In this document: piece after piece, positions 35,879 through 44,025 of the stretch | How the letters are laid out: each line of letters starts with the position of its first letter | Position numbering within the stretch: position 1 is the first letter of the stretch | Assembly (NCBI RefSeq): GCF_963682185.1 | Contig: NZ_OY821667.1 | Coordinates: 1,222,109 to 1,286,108 of the forward strand | Source: an uncultured Cohaesibacter sp. | Lineage (GTDB): Bacteria > Pseudomonadota > Alphaproteobacteria > Rhizobiales > Cohaesibacteraceae | Reading direction: 5' to 3' | DNA: 64,000 nucleotides | Position numbers and translations under genes: made by a program | The notes under the pieces: generated by a model | Seen by the model: the letters and a program-made list of their open reading frames with translations, nothing else | The model's database searches: none | What the model was told of the DNA's origin: nothing

Positions 35879-36910
35879 CTACTGCCTTTCGAAGAGGGAG
35901 AGATACATCTTGCGAGACATTGGGCGCAAAGGCTTGGGCACAGAGCAGAGCTTTTTCCATTTCGGCACGCGATTGGGGCAGAAAGAAAAGGCACTTTCCA
36001 GCCTCTGAAAATCTCCGTCCCCCTGACGGGTTTCAATGGTCTCAATGACCCGGCTGCATAGAGAGAAGAAATTGTGCTGCTGCATCAGGCGCTGTTTGTT
36101 TTCCTTCATCGCCGCCCCCGCTTTCGTGGCAAGATCCTGCTCAAGAATCTCGAGCACCTGTGCAACCGCTTGCCTAGGCTTGGTGATATCGATAGAGGCA
36201 AAGCCTTCCGGATTGAAATAATCACCCAGATTGGGGCTACCGGCACTGATCGGAAAAACCCCGCCCAAAATGGGATCAGCCAGCTTTTCGGTCCATCCAT
36301 CTTTGAGCAGGTTATTCTCCAGCACCAGATGATAGCGATAGCCGTCGATGGCCTCCCTCTTGTCGGCGATGGGGCGGAAACCACGGCCATACAGCGTGAT
36401 CCGGTCGCCCAACGCCTCTTTCAGCAAAGAGAGAAAGCGGATGCGGCGACTCTGGTTGATATTCATATTCTTGGTGGAACAGACAACCGACAACTCGCCC
36501 TTATGCGGCACGGCTCTATCGGCGGCCAGTGCGTCCCATTGATAGGCCTCTTCGGTCCGTTCAAAATCGAGACCATACATCCAGGGCAAAGCCACCTGAG
36601 ACAAGATCGTCTGCCCCTCGAACGACGGATTGTCATCAATGGAGACAACAGCCCCAAACTGGTTCAGAAAATCCGCCGAATAATATTTGATACTCTTGGG
36701 TTCGGTACGAAACAGAATCCGACGCTCTCTGGGCAAATCTGTTTCACATATCTTGTTGGGCTCATCATAGGCGACGAGCCAATCGGCATGATGCCGTCCA
36801 TCGACCAGATCGAACTGATTATCTCCCCATATCCCATCGCCCTTCGGCGTTTGGCGGAAGAAAAACTCCAGATTATTGTTGCTAGTCAGTTGGACGATGG
36901 TTTTGGTCAA
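35879..36910 (-). CDS. Glycosyltransferase family 10 (alpha-1,3/4-fucosyltransferase-like)
   Basis: The 343-residue protein starts with a TTG codon at 36910; AAGAGA lies 8 bases upstream and no ATG is available nearby. The C-terminal GT10 signature is clear: YHLVLENNLLKDGWTEKLADPILGG followed by PISAGSPNLGDYFNPEGF, as in Helicobacter alpha-1,3-fucosyltransferases. RRILFRTEPKSI matches the N-terminal acceptor half. It should transfer a GDP-activated L-fucose-like sugar. With GT11 directly downstream, it would build a branched or difucosylated-type epitope, here possibly with colitose. Confidence 0.8.
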   Translation of the reverse strand: MTKTIVQLTSNNNLEFFFRQTPKGDGIWGDNQFDLVDGRHHADWLVAYDEPNKICETDLPRERRILFRTEPKSIKYYSADFLNQFGAVVSIDDNPSFEGQTILSQVALPWMYGLDFERTEEAYQWDALAADRAVPHKGELSVVCSTKNMNINQSRRIRFLSLLKEALGDRITLYGRGFRPIADKREAIDGYRYHLVLENNLLKDGWTEKLADPILGGVFPISAGSPNLGDYFNPEGFASIDITKPRQAVAQVLEILEQDLATKAGAAMKENKQRLMQQHNFFSLCSRVIETIETRQGDGDFQRLESAFSFCPNRVPKWKKLCSVPKPLRPMSRKMYLSLFERQ

Positions 36911-36998
36911 CGGTTGGATCTCTTGGTTAGTCCTGAAGGCACCGCGTGATCATCAAGTCTGCGGCTTTAAATCAGATAATCTCGATATTTGGGCAAAA

Positions 36999-38414
36999 TC
37001 AGACAGTGAAATTTTCCAACAACCCCAGCCCTTTCTGCAAAAGAGCCTTGGCTGCCGCTTCATTTTCGGCTTCCACATAACAGCGCATTTCAGGTGCATT
37101 GCCCGAAGGCCGGAAATGGACCATCTCGCCACTCTTTAGCAACACGCGCAGACCATCGATGTCGCTTTTGGAAGCCACAGCACCAATAGGCTCAAAGAAT
37201 TGCGCAAGATTATCATCACTCTCGCGCAAAGATGCCATCAGGGCAGAGCTGCGCTCCTGCGCATAATTCTTGATCCGGTCAGCATCCGCATAAGGCAACG
37301 CATAGTCCGCAACAAGCTCGGACAGAGACTTGTTCGCGCTGAAGGCGCTATGGAGCGTAGCAAGAATAGGCAGGAAACAATCCCGTGTGGGCAAAGCGGC
37401 AAGCGAATGTCCGCTCGGAGCAAAGGCGGTCGCCGTCAAATAGCCGCCATTGGCTTCAAACCCGACGATATTGCTTTTGCCTTGAGACAGGGCCTCCATC
37501 ATGCCAGCAATCACAAAGGGTGAGCCAACCTTGGTGCGCACCACTTCAAAGGCCCCATTTTTCTCAATGCCGGAATTGGACGTAATGGGCGTAACCGCCA
37601 CCTCAGCACCAAGAAAGCCCGAGGTAATGAGGCCGACAAGATCCCCCCGCAGCGGCAGGCCGGTTTCATCGGCCACCAAGGGCCGGTCTGCATCACCATC
37701 AGCCGAGACAACAGCGTCAAGACCATGCTCCCTGGCCCAGCCTTGCAGCAGGGCAACAGTCTCGCTCGATACGGCTTCCGTATCGACCGGAATGAACGCA
37801 TCAGACCACCCCAGAGGAACAACCTCTGCGCCATAATCCTCAAGGCAAGAAACCAGCATGGAGCGGCAAGTGGTGGAATGCTGATAGACACCAATCTTTT
37901 TGCCCTTGAATGCCCCTTCTGGCAAAAGGCATGCAGCCCGCTGCAAAAAAGCAGAAGTGGCTGCACCGCCATCGCTTTCTGCAACGCTCTTTTCCTCGAG
38001 AACTGAACCGCTCAGCTTTTCGGCCCACGCAACAATCGCAAGCTCATCTTCCTTGGTAATCTCGCCAGAAGGCACATAAAATTTGATGCCATTGCGATCT
38101 GCCGGAATATGCGAGCCAGTGATCATCACCGAGGCTGCATTCCGCCCCATAGCAGAAAGGGCCAACGCCGGGGTCGGCAGAATGCCGCAATCAATCGGCA
38201 CCAAGCCGCAAGACTTGATGGCTCCGAAGCACAGCGCCGCAATCTCCGGGCTGGATGGGCGCATATCCTGCCCCACCAGAAGGACGTCCTCCTTTTGAGC
38301 AAGCCCTTTTTCTTCCAGAAAGCGGCAAAAAGCGGTCATATATAAAGCACTTGGAAGCCCCGCCAACTCGCTTGAAAGCCCGCGCAGACCACTTGTCCCA
38401 AATTTCACATCCAT
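36999..38414 (-). CDS. manB: Phosphomannomutase
   Basis: The 471-residue alpha-D-phosphohexomutase has the phosphoserine loop MITGSHIPADRNG (Ser about residue 98), metal loop DGDADRPLV, sugar loop GFEANGGYL and phosphate loop RPSGNAPEMR. It converts mannose-6-phosphate to mannose-1-phosphate, feeding ManC. It is near the CpsG/ManB length. It lies between manC (106-bp gap) and the GT10 gene (88-bp gap) on the same strand, consistent with GDP-mannose supply for gmd. Confidence 0.9.
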   Translation of the reverse strand: MDVKFGTSGLRGLSSELAGLPSALYMTAFCRFLEEKGLAQKEDVLLVGQDMRPSSPEIAALCFGAIKSCGLVPIDCGILPTPALALSAMGRNAASVMITGSHIPADRNGIKFYVPSGEITKEDELAIVAWAEKLSGSVLEEKSVAESDGGAATSAFLQRAACLLPEGAFKGKKIGVYQHSTTCRSMLVSCLEDYGAEVVPLGWSDAFIPVDTEAVSSETVALLQGWAREHGLDAVVSADGDADRPLVADETGLPLRGDLVGLITSGFLGAEVAVTPITSNSGIEKNGAFEVVRTKVGSPFVIAGMMEALSQGKSNIVGFEANGGYLTATAFAPSGHSLAALPTRDCFLPILATLHSAFSANKSLSELVADYALPYADADRIKNYAQERSSALMASLRESDDNLAQFFEPIGAVASKSDIDGLRVLLKSGEMVHFRPSGNAPEMRCYVEAENEAAAKALLQKGLGLLENFTV

Positions 38415-38520
38415 AATTTCATTCCAAATGCCTGAGAGATACGGCTCGAAGGATCAATTATCCCTACTCTTGTGGTCTGGCAAGATCGGCACACCAACCG
38501 CCATAGCACGATGCGGCACC

Positions 38521-39942
38521 CTAATCTCTTGAATAGATATCCTCATAGCGAACGATATCATCTTCGCCAAGATAAGAACCGGTTTGCACCTCGATCAGCA
38601 CCATATGCACCTTGCCCGGATTTTCCAGACGGTGAGTTTCTCCAAGGGGAATATAAACCGACTGATTCTCCGTCAGCAGCTTAGATTCTGCTCCGATGGT
38701 AACCTTGGCGGTTCCTTCGACCACAATCCAATGCTCGGCCCGATGATGGTGCGATTGCAAGGATAGAGCTGCGCCGGGTTTGACCACGATGCGCTTCACC
38801 TGAAAACGCCCGCCGACAACCAGACTTTCAAACCAGCCCCATGGGCGATGATCCAGCGGGAAAGCCTCGGCCTGCCGCACCTTTTTTTCCTTGAGGGCAT
38901 CAACGGCCTTGCGAATATCCTGCGTTCGGCTTGCATCGGCAATGAGAACGGCATCCGGCATGGCAACTGCCAGCACATTATTCAGCCCAACGCCGACGAT
39001 CTCCAGCCCTTCAGCCTCGGAGCGGAGCAGCGAGTTGGAGCAGTCAATAGAGGTCGCATTGCCCGAAAGCGCCACGCCCTTGTCGTCCCGTTCGCTTTCC
39101 TTCCAGACAGCCCCCCAATCACCAAGATCCGACCAACCAGCAGAAAAAGGCACCACGGCCAGATTATCCGCCCGCTCCATCACCGCATAGTCAATCGAGA
39201 TATCTTCCGCTTTGGCCCAGCTTTCCGGCTCCAGACGCAGGAAGCCAAGATCAGGCACAGCCTTGCGCACGGAATGTTCGATCGGCTCCATCAGATTGGG
39301 AGCATGCTTTTTGAATGCCTCGATGATCGCCTTGGCAGAGAACAGAAAAATGCCCGCATTCCAGAGGAACTTCCCTGACGCAACCATCTTCTCCGCGTCC
39401 GGCAGATCCGGCTTCTCGACAAAGCGTTCAAGGCTCACAGCCCGCGCCTTGTCAGCCCCCAGACAGTCGGAAAGCTCCAGATAGCCATAGCCTGTTTCCG
39501 GATGGGTTGGCTCAATACCAAAGGTAACAAGCTTGCCTTCCTTGGCTGCAGCTTCGCCAATCTTGACCACGGCGCGGAAGGCATCTGCATTCGGAACCAC
39601 ATGATCCGAAGGCGCCACCAGCATGAGGGCATCGGGGTCTTTTTCTGCCAGATAGAGCGCCGCCGCCAAAACCGCCGGGGCCGTGTTGCGTCGATCCGGT
39701 TCGATCAGAATCGCCCCCGGATCGATATCGACCTCAAGAAGCTGCTCCGGCACAATGAAGCGGAAGTCGGCGTTGGTCACGATAACCGGTTCATTATATC
39801 CCTCTCCGGACAACCGCTTGGCAGAGGCCTGAAACAGGGTCTCTTCGCCAATCAGAGGCACAAACTGCTTGGGATAGCTTTTGCGAGAAAGAGGCCAAAG
39901 GCGCGTACCAGACCCACCACATAAAAGAACCGGAGTAATCAT
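38521..39942 (-). CDS. manC: Mannose-1-phosphate guanylyltransferase/mannose-6-phosphate isomerase
   Basis: From the ATG at 39942 the protein has 473 residues. The N-terminal nucleotidyltransferase shows LLCGGSGTRLWPLSRKSYPKQF and FVEKPDLPDA. The C-terminal cupin phosphomannose isomerase shows RPWGWFESL, VKPGAALSLQSHHHRAEHWIVVEGTA and NPGKVHMVLIEVQTGSYLGEDDIVR. The bifunctional enzyme makes GDP-mannose. It heads the minus-strand run manC-manB-GT10-GT11-GT4-GT2. The frame is open upstream of the ATG but that part shows no homology. Confidence 0.95.
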   Translation of the reverse strand: MITPVLLCGGSGTRLWPLSRKSYPKQFVPLIGEETLFQASAKRLSGEGYNEPVIVTNADFRFIVPEQLLEVDIDPGAILIEPDRRNTAPAVLAAALYLAEKDPDALMLVAPSDHVVPNADAFRAVVKIGEAAAKEGKLVTFGIEPTHPETGYGYLELSDCLGADKARAVSLERFVEKPDLPDAEKMVASGKFLWNAGIFLFSAKAIIEAFKKHAPNLMEPIEHSVRKAVPDLGFLRLEPESWAKAEDISIDYAVMERADNLAVVPFSAGWSDLGDWGAVWKESERDDKGVALSGNATSIDCSNSLLRSEAEGLEIVGVGLNNVLAVAMPDAVLIADASRTQDIRKAVDALKEKKVRQAEAFPLDHRPWGWFESLVVGGRFQVKRIVVKPGAALSLQSHHHRAEHWIVVEGTAKVTIGAESKLLTENQSVYIPLGETHRLENPGKVHMVLIEVQTGSYLGEDDIVRYEDIYSRD

Positions 39943-40122
39943 GACGTCTCGTATCCGTGCAAACAAATGAGAATATGAAAGTTTCTGATCTATAAGCCAG
40001 CATGCCCTCTGTAGCAAGGTGCCAGACTGGCTGAGGATGGTTTGAAAGAAGGACTGGGACAAATCGTCTCCGAGCGGGAAAAACCTCCCCACTAGCCAAC
40101 CCGACACCACTTATCATACCGC

Positions 40123-41037
40123 CTATCCGGCCACTCCATCTGGCGCAGATATGGCAGCCACCGCCTCTGCAACTTCCCTCTTCAGAATCGCAGCAAAATG
40201 CTGGGTCACAAGGCTCGGCGCACGGCTGGAATAATGCAGAACCACCCCAAGAGACGGCAAATCCGGCAAGCCATAGTCTGCGCAGGAAAGCGGATGCACA
40301 TTGGCCGGCCGACCGATCTCGCTTCGCAGTGCGATCCCCAGCCCCGCTTCGGTTGCCGCCCAGAGGCCTGCAAGACTGGGGCTTTCAAAGGCAATCCGCC
40401 AAGCGGAGGCCTGTCTGTCGAGACAGTCGCACGCAATGACACGCATCTGACAAGGCATTTCAAGGGCAACCAACGGCACGAAAGAGGCTGCATTCTGCTT
40501 TAAAAGACGCGCTCCATTGTCACTGGCCAGCCAACGAAGCGGAATATCGACGAGCTTTTCTGCATTGGGCTCCAATGCACCATCATTCCAGGCCAGAGCA
40601 AGATCGAGCTGCCCGTTGGCAACCTTTTCGCGCAATTCCTTGTTGCGGGCAATGCGCCCCTCGATGCGAACCTTGGGGTGCGTCCGCGCAAACTGATTAA
40701 GGATGGAGGGAAGCAGCCGTTCGCCGAAATCTTCCTGCAGGCCCACCCGAACCCATCCTTCCAGATCGGGGTCAAACAAGGCGCTGATGGCTTCATCATT
40801 CAGCTCGATCAACCGGCGCCCGTAGGATAAAAGCTGTTCACCCGTATCGGTCAGGGCAAGACCCCGCCCAGACTTTTGGGTCAAGGGGCTGCCGATCTGG
40901 CTTTCCAGCTTTTTAAGTTGCGCACTGACCGCAGAAGTAGAACGCCCCAGACGATCCGCCGCAAGTGCAAATGAGCCCGCCTCAATGCCCGTCACGAATG
41001 TGCGCAGGGCGGCCATATCCAGATTGATTTTCCGCAT
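40123..41037 (-). CDS. LysR-family transcriptional regulator
   Basis: The 304-residue protein has an N-terminal winged helix (DMAALRTFVTGIEAGSFALAADRLGRSTSAVSAQLKKLE) and a LysR substrate domain ending in ITALR-like HYSSRAPSLVTQHFAAIL. The ATG at 41037 follows GGGA; a GTG one codon upstream is possible. It is divergent from the DUF4865 gene with a 171-bp gap, the usual layout for a regulator and its target. The effector is unknown. Confidence 0.88.
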   Translation of the reverse strand: MRKINLDMAALRTFVTGIEAGSFALAADRLGRSTSAVSAQLKKLESQIGSPLTQKSGRGLALTDTGEQLLSYGRRLIELNDEAISALFDPDLEGWVRVGLQEDFGERLLPSILNQFARTHPKVRIEGRIARNKELREKVANGQLDLALAWNDGALEPNAEKLVDIPLRWLASDNGARLLKQNAASFVPLVALEMPCQMRVIACDCLDRQASAWRIAFESPSLAGLWAATEAGLGIALRSEIGRPANVHPLSCADYGLPDLPSLGVVLHYSSRAPSLVTQHFAAILKREVAEAVAAISAPDGVAG

Positions 41038-41208
41038 CACTATCCCGCTTTTCAGGATTATTGCTCAAAAACTATGTGATTTTCAGCACAATCATGATGC
41101 GATAGACAAGAGATGTCAATCAGCATCACCAAGATGGATAAGATGAAAACGCGATATATGCGCGGTCCATTAGGTGCCTTGGGCCCACCCTAGATACGGA
41201 GCATTTCA

Positions 41209-41763
41209 ATGATCGCAATGCAATATAGCTTCACCTTGCCTGCCGACTACGACATGACGCGCATTGATGAGCGTATTAAGAGCAAAGGCCATTTGCTCAA
41301 CGGATTTCCGCATCTCAAATGCAAGGCCTATCTGTCTGCCAAGCGGCAGGATGAGGCCTATAGCAGTCAACACAATCTCTATGCACCATTCTATATTTGG
41401 GATGACGCCGAAGGGGCAAGCGCATTTCTTGCCAGTCAGGGCTTTGAAGCGCTTAAAGACAGTTTCGGCCGGCCCGACATCAATATCTGGCTTCCCCTTG
41501 CTCATTGCGTAACCGATGATGTGGCGAAAAGCCAGTTCGCCACACGCCACATAGCCCCCATAGCACCGCAAACCAGCCTTGCCGATCTACGCAAAGACAT
41601 GGAGGAAGCTGTCAGCACCGCTATCAAACGCGGAGCAACGGCGGCCTTTGCTGGCTTTGACCCTCATACATGGCGCCAGATCTACTTTGAGATGGATCAG
41701 CACCTTCCAGTTCAGCTTGATGAGGGGACGCAAATCTATCGCGTCGGCTATATAGCGCAGTGA
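41209..41763 (+). CDS. DUF4865 family protein
   Basis: The 184-residue protein begins MIAMQYSFTLPADYDMTRIDERIKSKGH and has two ferredoxin-like halves (FYIWDDAEGASAFLASQGFEALKDSFGRP and later GFDPHTWRQIYFEMD). This is the DUF4865 pattern, a family related in fold to antibiotic-biosynthesis monooxygenases. Such genes usually sit divergent to a LysR regulator, as here. The function is not established; a small-molecule oxidation or detoxification role is inference. Confidence 0.75.
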   Translation: MIAMQYSFTLPADYDMTRIDERIKSKGHLLNGFPHLKCKAYLSAKRQDEAYSSQHNLYAPFYIWDDAEGASAFLASQGFEALKDSFGRPDINIWLPLAHCVTDDVAKSQFATRHIAPIAPQTSLADLRKDMEEAVSTAIKRGATAAFAGFDPHTWRQIYFEMDQHLPVQLDEGTQIYRVGYIAQ

Positions 41764-41907
41764 GGTGACCATATAGTCACTCCACAACAAAGTCCCATCC
41801 TTGCGCGGACATACTACCAGCTCACCCCGCCGACCAGCTCGGCCAATTCCGCGAGTGCCAATATTGCAGCATAGGCATGCTGCAATATCTATCTGATAGA
41901 CCAGCCA

Positions 41908-42618
41908 CTATTTGCGCACTGGAGCCAGCACGATCTCATGCAGGGCCACACCGGGCTGCATATCCGCAACAAACAGGGCTGTCTTTGCCATATCTTCAGG
42001 CTGAATCATGCCAGCCAAGGTACTCACATCGAAGTTCGGACGTTGTTCAAGCAATGGTGTAGCCACTTCAGCAGGGCACAAAGCCGTGGAGCGGATGCCA
42101 TTCTTGCCTTCTTCATCATTCAGGCTGGCAGAAATATCCGACAGGGCATGTTTGGAAGCGCCATAGGCAACCCCGCCCACCGAATAATGATAGCGCCCTG
42201 CCCAGCTCGATGTATGGATCAAGACGCCATCTTTTTGCGCCCGCATAATCGGCAGACAGGCCCCTATCACATTCAGCGCACCGGTAATATTCACCTCGAT
42301 GACCTTGTCCCAGCTCGGCCAATCCAGCTCGGCCCAAGAGCGCTTGGGAACATTGAGACCGGCATTGTTGCATAGCACATGCAAACCGTCCCCCCAGTCT
42401 GCGATTTTTTCTGCTGCCAGAGCCATACCCTCGCGATCCGCAACGTCGCCCGGCAGAATCAGATGATCAGCATCAGCAGGCAAGCTGCGGGCCACATCCT
42501 GCAACTTTTCTTCGCCGCGCCCAGTAAGAACAACCCGGTCGCCCGCCTTTGCAAAAGCAATGGCCATTGCTGCGCCGATACCAGAGCCAGCTCCTGTAAT
42601 CCAAACGGTTCTCGTCAT
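41908..42618 (-). CDS. Short-chain dehydrogenase/reductase
   Basis: The 236-residue classical SDR has the cofactor motif TGAGSGIGAAMA, NNAG (about residue 87), catalytic Ser in HTSSWAGRY and catalytic Tyr/Lys in YGASK. It is NAD(P)-dependent, and VLTGRGEEKL after beta2 suggests NADP. The substrate is unknown. It is monocistronic and not clearly linked to the tRNA upstream. Confidence 0.88.
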   Translation of the reverse strand: MTRTVWITGAGSGIGAAMAIAFAKAGDRVVLTGRGEEKLQDVARSLPADADHLILPGDVADREGMALAAEKIADWGDGLHVLCNNAGLNVPKRSWAELDWPSWDKVIEVNITGALNVIGACLPIMRAQKDGVLIHTSSWAGRYHYSVGGVAYGASKHALSDISASLNDEEGKNGIRSTALCPAEVATPLLEQRPNFDVSTLAGMIQPEDMAKTALFVADMQPGVALHEIVLAPVRK

Positions 42619-42802
42619 TGATCAATTCCTTGATTATGCGTGTGTCTTTGTGTCTTGCAATCACGATCTAGCCTATCGTCTCTTTAAACGCAGGTATAGT
42701 ACGACAGGTGCAGTTATGCCCCCGACAATGAGGCTTTGAAGGGAAAAGACGAGAGGGTTAGCCGCACCACAACAGGCTTCAGGCAGAGAACAAAAAGGAG
42801 AA

Positions 42803-42879
42803 TGGTGGGCCCGGAGGGACTCGAACCCCCAACCAGACCGTTATGAGCGGTCGGCTCTAACCAATTGAGCTACAGGCCC
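42803..42879 (-). tRNA. tRNA with CAU anticodon, probably tRNA-Ile2 (lysidine-modified)
   Basis: On the minus strand a complete cloverleaf can be drawn: acceptor GGGCCTG/CGGGCCC, D-arm with AGCTCAATTGGTTAGAGC, anticodon loop CTCATAA on the stem GACCG/CGGTC, and T-arm with GGTTCGAGTCC. CCA is encoded. The anticodon is CAU. The body differs from initiator Met, and the anticodon arm and the CTGGTTG variable region resemble alphaproteobacterial tRNA-Ile2, which reads AUA after lysidine modification. Elongator tRNA-Met is the alternative. Confidence 0.9.
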
Positions 42880-43126
42880 TGAATTTCAGGTGCATTTGAA
42901 CTATACTGAATTGCCCTTGCAGGCAAGCCCCCGACGAAGGGATCAGTGGATAGCTGAAGCTTTGGCGCACGCTCTGATACACAGCAGGCTCGCATACCCT
43001 ACTACGGCCACAAAGCTGGAAAAGGATGCCCCTCTTTATCCTGCCAACGACCTTGAAGAAGCCATGACTTTACCATCATTGAAAATTCAAGGCAGGGACG
43101 CATTAAACATGGGGAGCCCCAGTATC

Positions 43127-43843
43127 ATGAACAAAAGCCTGATCACATTGACCACTCTTCTTTTCCTGACTGCACTGCCCGCAGGCGCCGAGGAGACAAA
43201 CACCGGAACAATTTCGGTATCCGGCACAGGAAGCCTGAGTGCCGCTCCCGATATGGCCATCCTGTCTGCAGGTGTGGAATCCAGAGCCAAGGACGCCAAG
43301 TCTGCTCTGGCAGACAACAATGACAAGATGGCAAAGCTGATGGCAGAGTTGAAAAAGGCAGGCATTGAAGAGAAGAATATTCAAACCTCCAACTTCAACA
43401 TTCATCCGCAACTGGTCTATTCCGATAGCAGCACCCAGCCCCGCGCACCGGAAGTGGTCGGCTATGTCGTCAGCAATCGGGCAACCCTGCGCATCCATGA
43501 TCTGGGATCGGTCGGCACAGTGTTAACGGCGCTGGTCAATGCAGGCGCCAATGATATCTCCGGTCTCAATTTCGACATCTCCAACAAGGATGAGCTGCTC
43601 GACGAAGCCCGCAAGGAAGCCCTGGCCGATGCGCGTCATAAGGCTGAGCTTTACGCCAAGGAACTCGGCACCGACCTCTCCACTCTTCAGAGCCTCTCGG
43701 AATCAGGTGGCTTCCGAAACCCTCAGCCGATGATGATGCGCGCGGCCAAGATGGAAGCCGTTGACTCTGCCGTGCCGGTCGCAAAGGGCGAGATGGAAAT
43801 CACCATCACGGTGAATGCCAGCTGGTTCCTCAAGGACGACTAA
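43127..43843 (+). CDS. Secreted SIMPL-domain (DUF541) protein
   Basis: From the ATG at 43127 the 238-residue protein has a canonical signal peptide (MNKSLITLTTLLFLTALPAGA-EE). One SIMPL/DUF541 domain follows (ISVSGTGSLSAAPDMAILSAGVES, then NFNIHPQLVY and VVSNRATLRI). Bacterial members such as BP26/Omp28 of Brucella and E. coli YggE are periplasmic, form channel-like oligomers and are linked to oxidative-stress tolerance. An in-frame ATG at 43109 would only lengthen the N terminus. It is divergent from the tRNA. Confidence 0.88.
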   Translation: MNKSLITLTTLLFLTALPAGAEETNTGTISVSGTGSLSAAPDMAILSAGVESRAKDAKSALADNNDKMAKLMAELKKAGIEEKNIQTSNFNIHPQLVYSDSSTQPRAPEVVGYVVSNRATLRIHDLGSVGTVLTALVNAGANDISGLNFDISNKDELLDEARKEALADARHKAELYAKELGTDLSTLQSLSESGGFRNPQPMMMRAAKMEAVDSAVPVAKGEMEITITVNASWFLKDD

Positions 43844-43966
43844 CCAACTTGAATCCTTTTGTGAACAAGCGGACTCTCTTGTAGAACTTGAAGCCACAAG
43901 TGAGCTGTTTTTAAGGCTGATCGCACATGATATTCGGCCTGAAATCACTTTAAGAAAGACCAAAAA

Positions 43967-44000
43967 ACAAAGCCCGGACAATGACTTGTCCGGGCTTTGT
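43967..44000. terminator. Strong terminator between SIMPL gene and rpoD
   Basis: A perfect 15-bp stem (ACAAAGCCCGGACAA with its complement) has a TGAC loop. On the minus strand it is followed by TTTTTT, so it mainly ends the rpoD transcript. It may also stop the SIMPL transcript. Confidence 0.85.
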
Positions 44001-44025
44001 GATTCAGATTGATAGTCAGTTGATT

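Noticed and set aside
42619-42802. Possible integration site at the tRNA gene
   Set aside because: No integrase, no repeat of the tRNA 3' end and no change in gene content is seen nearby.
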